Positions 30,830 to 42,606 are shown, numbered from the stretch's first letter. The stretch: 64,000 nucleotides of DNA from Maniola hyperantus (GCF_902806685.2 NC_048557.2:5700666-5764665), one strand, 5' to 3'. Numbers and translations are program-made. The notes: generated from the letters alone by a model not told the origin.

Positions 30830-31860
30830 AGAATAGAATTAATCTAGTTTAAATTGTTAATAAGAAAATTATATTACCGGCTCGCACATTGCGTGTGATT
30901 GTTATGTAGAACCTACTTAGTAGAAAATGTTTTAACTTCATTTATAGCAAATGCACACCAATATTGTTGTATTAAGATCACCGATATCATTAGAAATTAT
31001 TATGTGGGTAGGTAGGATATTTTTGTTTGTGTTTTTTAGGCTGCTACATGAAAAATTGTGTTTTTGACGAGTTATATAAATATAATTATGTATTTTCTGA
31101 AAATGTAAGTAGCCAAGATAATATACTTATATGTACCTATCTTATCTACAATAATTATTTTTAAGCGACACAAAAATGTACGAAAATTGCCTATGATCTA
31201 CAAATATTGAAAAAAAATATCCGGCAGTACCTACTGAGTTTAAAATAATAAAAAATAGGACTTATTTAAAAAAAAATTCTTAAATCAAATTATATTATTA
31301 TTTATTTATGTAATGAAATATAATAGTATTCATAATATTCTATTAAGTATTTATTTATTGTATTTTTAATTTTATTTGCTCCAATTCCAAACAAACTCAT
31401 AAGTTATACAACTTTCTACAATAAATTAACAAAATATCAACACTGAAACCTATTCGCCTACATAATAGTGAATATATTTTATCATTTCTTACACAATATT
31501 TGTAAAATAATTATATTTTAATGCAAAAACCTACTTTATATTTTACATAAAACAACGCACAACCATAGATCTTAAATCTTTTACCTATACTACTGTTTTA
31601 CTACTTACTGTAAACTTGAATATTAGGGCAGTTTTAATTAATTAGTCTTAATTTATAGATTTTAATGAGATGCTGGGCACTTCGTGTAACGTCTACTACT
31701 ACTAAATAGCTTTTTGAATTTTGCTGGTAGTTCCAAATAGATGTAAAAAATAATCTAAGATTTCAGATATTCTGTGACGAGATGATGAAAGATCAAAGAA
31801 ACATTACTCCTATTAGACTATTGATCACTTGATTTCTGGAATGAGAATGTAGGTATTTAA
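30830..31860. other. Repeat-poor AT-rich DNA
   Basis: Long A/T runs, ATTATT and TTTATT tracts; no exon, repeat family or RNA gene seen. If the exon ending at 30829 is real this is the start of its intron. Confidence 0.5.
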
Positions 31861-31863
31861 AGT

Positions 31864-32450
31864 TTTTTTAGGGTTCCGTACTTCAAAAGGAAAACAGGAG
31901 CCCTTGTAGTATCACTTCGTTGTCTGTCTGTCTGTCGTGTCTGTCTAGAAACCGATAGGGTTCATGATTCTAGGTCAACTTCCCGTTGAAAATACCATTC
32001 CTCCCCCCTTATCACCGAAGTTTTCCAATCGAAATAATTGTGGTCAACAGAAGTTTATGTATAATTTACAGCAAAAATAGAACCATCACTCTAACTATCA
32101 TAGTTTTTTATATTACCTTATCTACAATCACCGGTTATCGAGTCAACCGGGGACCCGAGAGCTGGCAGCTACCTCGGTCAAAGAATTAGTTTGGCCATCC
32201 AAAGGGGTAATGCTGCCAGCATCTTGCGTAAAATGCTTCGCTGCGGTGGTCTCGATGAGGTTTTAAATTTAATTTTTTTTTTTGTTTTAATTTTTTTTTT
32301 AACTTTTAATTTAGACATAAAAAATATTTCTTTGTATACCGTTGGCTTCCTATTAAATAGTTTTGCGGTTCGTCAACAAAAGTGATTCTTACCGTTTTAC
32401 TTTTTCTGTAGTACGGAACCCTCGGTGCGCGAGTCTGACTCTGAATTAAT
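31864..32450 (-). repeat. Repeat A copy split by an insertion that includes a retroelement tail
   Basis: 31864-31990 is one end of repeat A (TTAGGGTTCCGTACTTCAAA, GTCTGTCTGTCTGTC). 32400-32450 is the opposite end (TGTAGTACGGAACCCTCGGT, GAGTCTGACTC). Between them, 32140-32270 encodes the GAIQRGNAASIL and LRCGGLDEV peptide of the tail also present at 17036-17221, followed by a T-rich run. The retroelement fragment therefore appears inserted in, or joined to, repeat A. Confidence 0.6.
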
Positions 32451-32660
32451 TTAAACGTGCCAAAGACGATTTGAAATTGGTTAGCTCTATGTTACCATAA
32501 AAGTTCAATCGTTACGCAACAGCATGCGCTGTCGTTGATATCTTTTGCAGGTACTTACTCAATGCGCATATATTATTATCATACCTACCTATCCGTTATG
32601 GGAATAGCGAAACTGTTTAAATTGACTGACAGAATATACAGAGACGGATTATCTATATCT

Positions 32661-32842
32661 ATATATAAAAGGAAAAGTTGACTGACTGACTGATCTATCA
32701 AGTCACAGCTCAAATTACTGGATGCATCGGGCTGAAATTTGGCATGCAGCTAATAGCTATTATGATGTAGACAAAAGGATTTTTGAAAATAACCCCAAGG
32801 GTGTAAAATAGGAGTTCGAAATATGTGTAGAAGTTAATCACG
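32661..32842 (+). repeat. Interspersed repeat B copy
   Basis: ATATATAAAAGGAAAAGTTG, GACTGACTGACTGATCTATC, CGGGCTGAAATTTGGCATGC; the terminal GACGAAGTCGCG motif is missing because a SINE begins at about 32863. Confidence 0.8.
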
Positions 32843-32862
32843 ATGGTGTGATCAACAGGTAC

Positions 32863-33092
32863 CTTCTCAGAATGAGAAGGGCTTAGGCAATAGTCTGCCA
32901 CACACCTTTGAGAACATTATAGAGAACACTCAGGCATGCAGGTTTCCTCATGGTGCTTTCTTTCATCGTTAAAGCAAGTGATATTTGATTTCTTTAAAAA
33001 AACACACATGAATCCGAAAAGTTAGAGGTGCGTGTCCGGGATCGAACTCCCAACCTCCTGAAAAGAAACATCTTAACCAACTATCACCACTT
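32863..33092 (-). repeat. tRNA-derived SINE copy
   Basis: CACACACCTTTGAGAACATT, TTAAAGCAAGTGATATTTGA and AGAGGTGCGTGTCCGGGATC. The tRNA-like head is diverged and ends near CTATCACCACTTTA. Confidence 0.8.
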
Positions 33093-33094
33093 TA

Positions 33095-35095
33095 CTAGCT
33101 GCTTCAAATACACTTATATTATGTAACATAAAATTTAGGCTAAACATTTAAAATATAAAAAACTTAAAAATATTTACTAACGTTTTGCATAATATTGCAG
33201 ATAAAATCTGCAAAAGTTACGTTAGTAATTAATCGTTTAAGAAACAAAAGCTACTTAGTTCATATAGAAATGGGAACAATTTATCATTGCTGTAATATTA
33301 ACGCGTTCTTTATATTTAATAAAATTAATGACTTTTATTTCAAGGTAACACGTTAATTGCTATTCTTTTGAAATAATTGATATTAATTTAATAAATAATT
33401 TAATATACATAATATTATATTAAGCTTTATGAAACAAACAATGTATTCTCCATGGTCTATTGAAGCTTCACCTATATTATATTTCTTAGTATTCTTATAA
33501 GTGACTAAAAATAACTAGGTAGGTTAGGTAGTTAATTATCTAAAATATATATTTGTAACATAGTCCGATAAATAAACTTTATTATTGTAGCGCAATTATA
33601 TTTAATTTAGGCATTGGTACCCAAAGGTACATTTAGCGACCTTTGATACAAACAATATTTTGTATGTAAAGCTTATAAGCATTTAATGGGTAAATTATTA
33701 TAAACGACAATAAATACTCATTATATATTTTTTATTCGCCGCATCAAGGATTAGCCTTTCATAATAATATGAGTCGATTTTCCGCAATTTGCTAAGTGGG
33801 TATCTATAAACTAAACTAAATTGAACAACACCTTTTGCTATTATTTTTAAAGTTTGTCTTAAAACGAAGAGAGTCAGTCACGTTTTGCAGGCATGACTTG
33901 TGACTCTTTTGTTTTACTTTTTAGGTTTTATAGAAAGGTGATAAATGTTTAGAATGAGAAATCAGAATGTAATTCTTACCTTACCTAACCGCTAAATCAT
34001 GTACCTAGACTGATTGTATATGTAATCATTTTCATTTTCTAAACTTGAAATATTATCTTTTTTTTAAGTAATGAAAAGTTTATATAATACACTCATTATT
34101 ATATTATCTGTGTAACGCGGGAAAATTATGATAAAAAATAATTATTGTTAGCAGATGAATTCTTTGAATACAATTAACTCGTTAGAATTCATATAATTTG
34201 AATAACCAGATCTGGGAAAATAAATAAAATATGGTCAATGATACGATTAATGTTATTTGTATAGATACAAATAGTGCAGATATTTTATTATTTCTTATCT
34301 ACTTCTTTCTTGTTATAATATTCGTGTTATGAATATTTATATCATGAAAATATGCAAGTTTTTCATATTTGAACTGTGTTGAATGATTTTTTTCCTAACT
34401 GATGATTTTTTTAAATATAGAAATATTATCACTTATTAATTATTTTATCTTAAGGCTGCAATATATATTTAATATTTTATCACGATCCTATTTTGCGATT
34501 AATACAATATATAATATGTTAATTTTTTCGTCAGTTCTCTATACTTATCACTACCAGTTTATCCTGCATTTCAGTTTATACTTTATACTGCAAAAACAGA
34601 TATTATCAATAAGTAAGTATAATAATTTTAACCTTGACGCTATCAATAGACTGTAAAACAATTAAAGCCTTATTACGGAGGCGTGTATAGGGAACATTTT
34701 AATTAGTTTTTCGTATGCATGCTATGCAAAACTTTCACATTCGTATTTGCGGAACTGAATGACCGGAACTGTTGTACAATCATTGTGGTTTCCTCGCCGT
34801 TTACTTTAGATAAAGTAAGGAGGCTAATGCTCTACGCTATAATAATATAAGGTCTATATTGACACACATATCATACACACATTACACACACGTATATTTT
34901 TTGTACATATCAATATAATATGTAGTTGGTTTTCTTGTATTCTTTTATTATAATCCATCAACAAGTATGAGACGACACTAAATCCACAGAAAATAATGTA
35001 TGTAGATTGTAGATAGTACATATTTAAACAAATGTATAAGGAATTTAGACTGCATTCTGATTTGATATTTACTAATTTTTATGCAAAATCTCTAT
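33095..35095. other. Repeat-poor AT-rich DNA
   Basis: Two kilobases with none of the window's repeat families and no convincing exon. An 84-codon frame at 34402-34656 is rich in I, L, Y, F and N, as expected for chance translation of AT-rich DNA. This is the quietest part of the window. Confidence 0.55.
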
Positions 35096-35097
35096 AT

Positions 35098-35290
35098 AAA
35101 AATGAATCGCTGAATGTGTTGCTGATCGCAAATCTCGAGAACAGTTGAACCGATTTCGCTAATTCTATTTTCATAATATTCCTTAAAGTACGGGGATGGT
35201 TCTTACGGAGAGATTTTTTTTTTTAAATCGACTCGACTTCGAAAAAAGAATCGACTGTTGGGAGGTACGAAGTTCGCCGGGGCAGCTAGT
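35098..35290 (+). repeat. Dispersed repeat ending GCCGGGGCAGCTAGT
   Basis: TATATAAAAATGAATCGCTG start, CTCGAGAACAGTTGAACCGA, GGGATGGTTCTTACGGAGAG and TTCGCCGGGGCAGCTAGTA end. The layout (TATAAA-like start, GCxxGGGCAGCTAGTA end) parallels repeats B and C. A single copy in this window. Confidence 0.5.
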
Positions 35291-35364
35291 ATGTATATAA
35301 ATATGGCAGCCTAAAATTGTAAAAAAAAAGTATAACAGGTAATATACTTATCTACTTATTATCA

Positions 35365-35870
35365 GGGGGCACGGCAGTGCCCCGCCAAGACGAGCCAAAC
35401 TAAAGGACGGGGCACTACGTACCTTTTCTCGAAGCGTTTCGTCGTATTTTCGAGCAGTCATAGCTTCGATCTGGATGACGCTAGAAAGCTGAAATTTTCA
35501 GGATAAGGATAGATTTTACAACTAAAAATAATGATTTGAAGTAACCAAAACGCAAATAGCTAAACACAAAATACAATAAAGAATTTGGGATCATTGGCGT
35601 AACGTAATTAACAATCAAGTAAAGATGCTGAATTGGGATAAACAAGGCGTCAGATTTCGCAAAATCTGTCCTTTTATTTCCATAAAAGTTTGTAAAACAT
35701 TTAAAAATGTTATTTTTGGATTTCTCGAAAATGGTGCCCAGTTTTAAAAAGGTTGTATCTTGGATCGTTTCGCGGAAACAAAAAAAGAGACGAAAAAGCG
35801 TATGTTATTTATAGCTACATACAAGGTACATGTTTGAGACCTTGTTATACTTTTTTTTAAAGCGGAATTT
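35365..35870. repeat. Dispersed repeat opening with a GGGGCACGGCAGTGCCCC hairpin
   Basis: GGGGCACGGCAGTGCCCC at 35366-35383 is a near-perfect inverted repeat, followed by GACGGGGCACTACGTACC and CTCGAAGCGTTTCGTCG. I recognise this opening from many lepidopteran genomes, but only one copy is in this window. Its right border is not certain. Confidence 0.45.
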
Positions 35871-36039
35871 TTGAAGCCTCATTGGTGAAAATATAAAACT
35901 TTCCTCACTGATAAGATCACGTTCTCGTACCAATATAATTTATTTTACAAAATAACAATCAGATAAAAATAAGCTCTTCATTATTTTCAATTTCTAGCAA
36001 GGAACGTTCATTTGCTTTTTTAAAAAGACAGAAGAAGAG

Positions 36040-36365
36040 TTTTTAGGGTTCCGTACCTCAAAAGGAAAAACGGAACCAGGATCACTTTGTTATCTGTATG
36101 TCTGTCTGTCTGTCAAGAAACCTACAGGGTACTTCCCGTTGACCTAGAATCATGAAACTTGGTAGGTATAGGTGGGTCTTATAGCTGGTATTAGGGGAAA
36201 AATCTGAAAACCGTGAATTTGTGGTTACATTACACAAAAAAATCACAAAAAAGTGTGTGAAGTCTGCCAATCCGCACTTGGCCTGCGTAGCGAATATAAC
36301 CTAAACCAATCCCTGCTATTTCTAAACCTGTGCTCAGTAATGAGCCGGCGATGATGATGATAAAA
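36040..36365. repeat. Repeat A end fused to a SINE tail
   Basis: 36040-36243 is a partial repeat A copy (TTTAGGGTTCCGTACCTC, CTGTCTGTCTGTCAAG, ACCGTGAATTTGTGGTTACA). At 36255 a SINE tail begins (GTGTGAAGTCTGCCAATCCG) and ends with GATGATGATGAT at 36350-36362. Confidence 0.75.
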
Positions 36366-36734
36366 AAGTCTTAGGAACTACCAAAAAGTTTTTTTTCCTA
36401 ACTAAAATTATGTTAGCAATCATCTCATAATCTTATGCCTTAGAATAACAATATGCTAATTCAATTAATAGCTGTGCTAATTTTATTCTTTCGTCAAAAT
36501 CTTTGAAAAATTAGTTACCTATTTCACAGAGCAATTTATCATTGTATACCATAAACATATTTAACAACCTTGTAACAAAATAGAAACAGCTACATTTAAC
36601 TAAGTAATTCTGTGTAGGTTTTCCAACTGTGGGCCATGGGTGGGTGCATAGACTTATTATACTACTGGGTGGGTGGCAAAATGTCTTGAAAAATTGTTTT
36701 GGATACGTCGTATAATTATTTAGGATCTTTTAAT

Positions 36735-37132
36735 TGGTCTCCAGTCCAGAACACGTCTACCCCAGCGGCCATCGGTTCTGCGGTAGACATGGCCTGCCCA
36801 CTGCCACTTCAGCTGGCTGAGCTATATCGGTCACTCTGGTTCTCCTACGGATTTTGTCCCTCAGAGAGTTAATACCAAACATAGCCCGCTCAATAGCACG
36901 CTGAGCGACTTTGAACTTGTGGACAAGGCCAACTGTCAATGTTCACGTTCTGGAGTGGAGACCACGTATCGGCAAGCGCGGTGTGGGGCGACCTCCAACC
37001 CGCTGGACTGACAAACTTAAGTAGGTAGCGGGAATTGGGTGGATGGTGAAGGAGGAGGAGCGTGTGTGGTAGCGCGCTCTGGGAAGGCCTATGTCTAGCA
37101 GTGGACGCAAACAGGCTGATTGATTGATTGAG
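36735..37132 (+). mobile_element. RTE-type LINE with 5' inversion (twin-primed insertion)
   Basis: 36735-36942 read on the minus strand encodes TVGLVHKFKVAQRAIERAMF, SLRDKIRRRTRVTDIAQ and, after one frame change, KWQWAGHVYRRTDG and RRVLDWRP. From 36947 the plus strand encodes VLEWRPRIGKRGVGRPPTRW and RVWWRALWEGLCLAVD and ends in a GATTGATTGATTG tail. The two halves are consecutive parts of one polyprotein in opposite orientations, with a duplicated VL(D/E)WRP at the breakpoint. That is what twin priming during LINE integration leaves. The copy is truncated and cannot encode a protein. Confidence 0.88.
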
Positions 37133-37154
37133 ATTAATTTAAATAATCTGTATT

Positions 37155-37340
37155 CGAGGAAAAGCTGACTGACTGAGTGATGTATCAACGCACAGCTCAA
37201 ACTACTGGACGGATCGGGCTGAAAGCACAGACTATATAATAGTACTAACGTAGATAGGCATGCAGATAGTTTTAATGACGTAGACATCCGCTTAGAAATA
37301 ATTTTTGAAAATGAGTAATGCGGGCATAACATAAGCTAGT
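37155..37340 (+). repeat. Interspersed repeat B, rearranged copy
   Basis: GAGGAAAAGCTGACTGACTG and CAACGCACAGCTCAAACTAC, then about 30 bp of foreign sequence, GGCATGCAGATAGTTTTAAT and GCGGGCATAACATAAGCTAG. A 129-codon minus-strand frame (36943-37332) crosses the LINE and this repeat and is not a gene. Confidence 0.72.
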
Positions 37341-37771
37341 CGTAACATAAATGCTGAACTGTACTACCTACTAAACTAACCAACGCAACGTGCCAATATT
37401 GCTAACTAGCTATATAAAAACAAATGATACTAGAAATTTAAAAATAAAATTGCAAAAATGTGTTTTAGTTTGCACAAGTTAGGAACCGCCATATTTAAAA
37501 AAAAATAAAGTATAATCTTACCATACGCACTGTAGTAGGTATTATTGTGAGCAACAACCTCATATATAAAGTTAACAAAACGAGAAACTAAAATGCATAA
37601 ATATAATTACTTATTTTTGCATTAATTTATACAAATCCGTTAGCTTAAGTAGGTAGGTAGGTATTGAGATAAATAAAATTGGAAGTGGTCTAATGTAGGT
37701 TTCTTTATTTATTATTCCTCTTGCGTTGCCTTACCTACCATTGAAAATAAATATTTAAGTAGGTAGCTATG

Positions 37772-37884
37772 TATAGTACGCGACAGTTCGAGTTGGCAAT
37801 CAGGATGGGGACGCCCAGCACACCCGCACCACAGCGCCTGCGCTAGGCCACACCGATTGCCTTCTCGACCTGTCGCGTACTATA
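37772..37884. mobile_element. Palindromic MITE family P, short copy
   Basis: TATAGTACGCGACAGTTCGA and its inverted partner TCTCGACCTGTCGCGTACTATA-like end lie only 70 bp apart; the GC-rich core is reduced to about 60 bp. It is the shortest complete copy in the window. Confidence 0.84.
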
Positions 37885-38251
37885 GGTACATGAATTATCC
37901 ACCTATCTGGTTCCTGAGAGCTCCATAATTATTTCATAGCTGTCTGAAGTCTCGTAATCCATATTTTGCCAGTTTGGTGAGCTATGGCAGAAATTATTCC
38001 TATACTAAGCGGCGACCCGTGCTCAGTAGTGGGCCAGCGGTAGGTTGAAATGATAATGATAATTGATAAAAATTAAAGATTAGATTTTTATAGAATTTGG
38101 TATGCAAAATGCAAATGTTTTACAGTATTCTTGAACCAATTTGTTTACAAAGAAAAGTTCTTTTGATGTTAAACAGCAGATCGACCTTGAGTAACAACAT
38201 TAAAAGCTAATTTTGGGTGCTCTCCACACATGCATTGATTGCACGTCATGT

Positions 38252-38432
38252 ACAGTACAGTGTAAAATAATGTAGGTACCTTTAGAAGGAGATAGCGGAT
38301 TTTTAGAGCATTGTCTCTGTCGTTGAGATCGACTAAACGTCATAATATAGGTATGATTGACAGAGACAACGCTCTACAAAGCCGAAATGTCATTCTAAAG
38401 GCTGATGTACATTATTTTCTGTCGCGTACTGT
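38252..38432. mobile_element. Palindromic MITE family Q copy
   Basis: TACAGTACAGTGTAAAATAA at the left, ATTATTTTCTGTCGCGTACTG at the right; central ACAACGCTCTACAAAG. Compared with 60513-60691 it has lost the CGGCCGAAAG terminal bases on one side. Confidence 0.78.
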
Positions 38433-38439
38433 ACAATAT

Positions 38440-38760
38440 TCTATTTGCTAGCATTGCGGATTGAAAGACTTCACACCTTTGAAAACATTATGGCGAACTC
38501 TCAGCCCTCAAGCATGCAGGTTTCCTCACGTAAAAATCCTTTAATTTTAATAGACTCTATACTTTGACGTAAGGTTTTTACACTTTTATTACCTGTTATC
38601 TTATTTTCCAAAGCCACCATGATCCAAACTTCATAGTCGGAGATCGTTCCTTCCTGTGTTGGGGACAATACACAGCTTTCAGCTTTTATAAAATAACGAA
38701 GGTCTGGCACTCGCTGGCTCTTAGTAGTATTAGAAAGAATGGTATTCCCATTCTTTCTAA
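38440..38760 (-). repeat. SINE body fragment followed by GAGCCAGCG repeat
   Basis: 38450-38530 holds SINE body (TTCACACCTTTGAAAACATT, GCATGCAGGTTTCCTCACG). 38537-38735 is the repeat with CCACCATGATCCAAACTTCA and CGAAGGTCTGGCACTCGCTG. A perfect inverted pair, AGAAAGAATGG / CCATTCTTTCT, lies at about 38732-38761. Confidence 0.65.
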
Positions 38761-39274
38761 GACTATTACGAAAAAAATAAAATAAACTTTCTGTTCTTCT
38801 GCTCCGCTCTGCTTCTGCTCTGTGGCTCTCAGCAACTACTTATCTTAAAATCATCCGGCACTCACGGGATATCTATTTGTGTGCTCACACCTAGCGATCC
38901 AGAAGTTCTTCGACTCTTTACACGCCTTTTTAGCCATTTCACCTTCATGGTCGTAATACCATTTTGCATGAATCTATTATCTGAATGAATGCATTATGCA
39001 AGCATTAAACTCAGTGTTGAAATCATCTCTAACCGTGTATAACCTCCTTCATGTTTTTCTGCAAAAGGCCTTTGTTTCTCTGGCTCATTTGCATACTGAT
39101 TCACTTCGGACAAAAATGCTATTAGCGTACAGCGTGCTATGGGAAAAATAATTGAATCCGGGTCTGTTTTGTGGCAATTCATGGCGTGTATATCTATTGT
39201 GTTTTTCTTTAAAGAAAAGAAGATACGCTCGCTTGTCATAGTTTTCTTACTCTGCTAAATCATTTCAACACTAG

Positions 39275-39565
39275 CTGATGATGCCCGCGACTTAGCGTAA
39301 CTCCGCGTAAGTTTCGGTTTTTCAAAAATTAATAAGGGATAAAAAGAAGCCCATATCCATCTCCTAGCTATGGTTATGCCTGTGCAGATTATGTCTGCAA
39401 CTTCTTCGCCATAGATTTAGGTATTTTAAAAATTCCGTGGAAACTATTTATTAATTTTCTGGGATAAAAAGTAATGACTATGTCCTTCCCTAGGATGCAT
39501 GCAAGTTATCTCTGTACCAAACATTAAAATCGATCCGTGAAAAGCTAGCAGACAGACAGACACAC
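39275..39565 (-). repeat. Interspersed repeat C, diverged copy
   Basis: CTAGCTGATGATGCCCGCGA, TGTCCTTCCCTAGGATGCAT, AAATCGATCCGTGAAAAGCT and GACAGACAGACACACTTTTGC. It belongs to the same subtype as 24025-24230 (AGCTTTTCACGGCCCATCCG). Confidence 0.7.
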
Positions 39566-40299
39566 TTTTGCATTTATTAAGTTGTTAAGTCAAGAAGTTA
39601 ACTATCGAAGGTTTTGCCTGCTGAAGGTTGCTATAAGCAATAAGGCCGCCTCGTTGCATAATATATATGTTTGTTTTTAGTTTCTTTGAGTTTTCCTGTT
39701 TTGTAACTAATAAGGACTTTCTATCTGTCTATCTATATGTACATTGAAGTAGACAGATTTAATAATGGAATTTGTGTGGTTTACGGTTTATTTGTACGGC
39801 GAAAGAATATAAAGACTGAATTTTCTCTAGCAAGAAATCTACAAAAACTTTGTAGGTACAAAAATTGAAAACACAATTGAAACAATTGTGTTTGTTTGTT
39901 TGTCGGTTTGTTGGATTGTTGGTTTGTTCTTCCATCACTTCGTAACGGAGCAACGGATAGACGTGATTATTTGCATGGGTACCTATATTAGTAAAAGACT
40001 AGAGAGTGACATAGGCTACTTTTTTACAGGTAGTTGAATAATAACATTAGATTTATTTTAGTGTTAAGTTAACAAACTGAGCTACATAGTTTATAGTTAA
40101 GAAGAGGAAATACTTTTACTTTCAATTCATAAATAACACAGAGAGAAACTGTCCGTTTACAATGTACGACGTAGTTCTCACAGTGAAAGAGTTAACGAAC
40201 TACGGTATTTATTACACTATGCAATTGCAATTGTCTTTGTAAGTTATTGAGATTGCCATTTCTAATAATAAATCGAATTGTTTTATTTTGTATGGAGTC

Positions 40300-40625
40300 A
40301 AACTACTAACCCTAAGGGGCTTGTTATACAAGCGCTCCGGGCGCGAAGAGAGGTGCTGTGAAGATAAAAAACGGGCCGAGTTGAGAACCACCTCTTTTTT
40401 GGAAGTCTGTTAAAAATAATGGAGTTGTAAAAGAATTACTAATAAATCTATATATTATACCTACGCTATACATAATTTGATCTTCACGGGCGTCCCATCC
40501 GATCCTCCGTGCGCCTGCTGGGGTGCTATTGCTATAAGCAGGCCGGTTTTTACCTACTCGCAGGTAGAACTTAGAAGTTATAAGGTGATTATTAATTCTA
40601 TCATTGTTATTTAGCCGACTCTTTG
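40300..40625. repeat. Unassigned dispersed segment with GGCCGAGTTGAGAACC motif
   Basis: ACGGGCCGAGTTGAGAACCA followed by TTTTTTGGAAGTCTGTTA also occurs as CGCACCAAATTGAGAACTTC...TTGGAAGTCGGTTA at 42413-42450, so it is repetitive. The 113-codon minus frame at 40324-40665 is not supported as a gene. Confidence 0.4.
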
Positions 40626-40856
40626 TTTTGTAGCATTTTTGTAATACAGAAACAGAAAGCGACACAATTGAATTGAGTTGGAACGTTGGCTAAAATTCCC
40701 GTTGATAATGAGAGTTATATCATTCAGCCAATTACAATGATTTTTTTACATAGCAATTGCTATGCGCAATTACCCTCATTGGCTTTGATATTGATTTATG
40801 TTATTCTTTTTTACTGTTTCTTCGGAAGCCGTCACGTTTATGTTATGCAACTGATA

Positions 40857-41430
40857 GTGATAGGTACCTATAAATCCGCGACAGGTTGTGATGGTAATCG
40901 GGGTATGAGGCAAGGGGACACCCCGCTATTGTTAGCCATGGCTAATGACCTGGCAGGGGAAGGTTTCTCCGCGTGTCCCTCTGACTAGCAGAGGGCACAG
41001 CGGACAAGGCGGAGGATGGGATGCGGGCGACGTGCGCGGAGTGTGCAGTTGTCGCCCGTTCGGTTTCCCGGGTCGGGAGGCGCACGCACTTGGTCGGTGC
41101 GCCTCGGACGTGCGTTGTGGGGACCTCGTGAGCGGGGTCCCCGGTGGAGGGTCCGCCTCGGCGGATGTCGCTGACTGGGTCGCGGTGGTTTGCTTCGGCG
41201 TTCCCGTGACCCACTCTCACCAGGCGACGTGCAGGAATACCGCTGGGTTTTAGTGGGTATTCCGGTCGCCTCTCGGCCGGCGAGTCCCACATACTTTCCC
41301 TCCAGTTGGTTGGCTGGCTGGTTAGCTGGCTGGCTTCCAGAAGGGGGGGATGCGTAAACGCATTTCCCAGCGTTAAAAAAAAGGGGGGACACCCCGCACA
41401 CCCGCACGTCACCCACCTGCATCGGGTTCA
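40857..41430 (+). mobile_element. Long, GC-rich version of palindromic family P (left half and interior)
   Basis: Starts with TATAAATCCGCGACAGGTTG and GGTAATCGGGGTATGAGG, the left terminal repeat of family P. It continues into about 500 bp of GC-rich sequence (GACCTGGCAGGGGAAGGTTT, GGAGGCGCACGCACTTGGTC, GGGGACCTCGTGAGCGGGG). Its two internal parts recur at 51690-51850 (first part, reversed) and 48566-48705 (second part, joined to the right terminal repeat). Overlapping open frames of 100-156 codons on both strands here follow from high GC content. I see no transposase motif. Confidence 0.66.
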
Positions 41431-41840
41431 TTCACTACTATCTGAGAGCCGCGCGCCACTACGCGATCCTCCGCCTTCCACATCTATCCACTTCCCACGC
41501 CTATATTACATACCTACCTATACTTACCAGAAAAGTTTACTTTCGGTTGTTAAATTCATAAATGTTTTGTTAGGTCAACCAGTTTATTACGGAACGAGAC
41601 CTGACCTCCATCCTTCCATCAAGGGCATCCATACTTGTTGCCATGGATTACTCTTACTTCCTGGGTCATAATATTAAGTGAGGAAAACCATACATAAGAA
41701 TAATCTGCTAGGTAAATAATCTTGTGCTGCCGATTTCGGTTAAGAAATATTGTGAGTCTGATTGCTGACATCTTTGTTATTCCTACAGCTACCTTTTTAT
41801 TAGGTACGTTTGTATTTCCGTAATATGAATATACACACTC

Positions 41841-42305
41841 TCAGTGCGTCGCCGTTCTTATTAGAATCTTATAAAAACTTGGCGGACACATTCCCGTGTC
41901 TTGATAACTAACGCATGGCTTTATTTTCATTTTAAGTCCCGTGTAAAGTCTTTGATTTTCCGCGATATAAAATAGCTTATGGCGTCGTCCTACAACGCAA
42001 ATGCGATCATCGCCAGATCGCGCGACTTTTACTCGTACGAACGCGCGATCAAACAGGATGGTTTTACTTCGTAAAAAACTCGGCTCTTTCAAGGAACGCG
42101 TCAAAAGTAGAGTAGCGTATTGCCGTGTTGCGTCACCGTACTTTATTTTCTCTGCACTTTCGATTTCGTTGATCGCACGAAATCGTATGCTCACGAGTGG
42201 AAAGACTCTGATATAGATACATCGCATCTTCGTAATTGGCTCAGCATTGTTTCTATACATTTCTAGATTAAGATATCTGGCACGAGTAATGTGCAAAACA
42301 CTCAT
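41841..42305 (-). other. 154-codon open frame, not assigned
   Basis: A minus-strand frame without a recognisable domain; the last third overlaps a fragment like repeat C (TTTGATTTTCCGCGATATAA at about 41952). The central part (about 41995-42200) is single-copy in the window with balanced base composition and contains CGATCATCGCCAGATCGCGCG. It could be an unrecognised exon, but no splice site, homology or codon pattern settles it; a chance frame is more likely. Confidence 0.2.
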
Positions 42306-42469
42306 TTTTAAGATTTTGTCTCCTTTACTCTATCCAACCAACATTAACTTTGTAATTGTCTAAAATTATTAATTTATCGGTGTAAGTACCTACTACATAA
42401 GTAGAAAAAAACGCACCAAATTGAGAACTTCCTTATTTGGAAGTCGGTTAGTGAAAAGTGAGCTGATGC

Positions 42470-42606
42470 GCCATTGCGGGAGAATGACAGCTACAATGTC
42501 ACAATCATCTCTGATTGGTTAACGCTCGCTCACTATTGGCCACAATGCATTGTTGCAACAAAAATCGCACAAATTCAGCCAATCAGAACAATTGAGATTG
42601 TAATAA
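42470..42606. repeat. Dispersed inverted-end repeat (CTCTGATTGGTTAACGCTCG)
   Basis: CACAATCATCTCTGATTGG at the left and CCAATCAGAACAATTGAGAT at the right are imperfect inverted repeats. The interior TATTGGCCACAATGCATTGT is itself partly palindromic. A second copy is at 53575-53695. About 130 bp, non-coding; probably a MITE. Confidence 0.7.

Noticed and set aside
34402..34656. 84-codon frame rich in hydrophobic residues as a membrane protein.
   Set aside because: Composition (I, L, Y, F, N, S) is what random AT-rich DNA encodes; no start context, splice signal or homology.
36943..37332. 129-codon minus-strand frame.
   Set aside because: It runs antisense through a LINE tail and into repeat B; the sense strand has the real retroelement peptide.
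40942..41431. Long overlapping open frames on both strands (100-156 codons) in a GC-rich block.
   Set aside because: Three overlapping frames on both strands with P/R/G-rich or low-complexity products, inside sequence repeated at 48566-48776 and 51690-51905. High GC lowers stop-codon frequency; no domain seen.
41841..42305. 154-codon minus-strand frame as a novel protein gene.
   Set aside because: No recognisable domain and part overlaps a repeat C fragment. Listed as unassigned, not as a gene.
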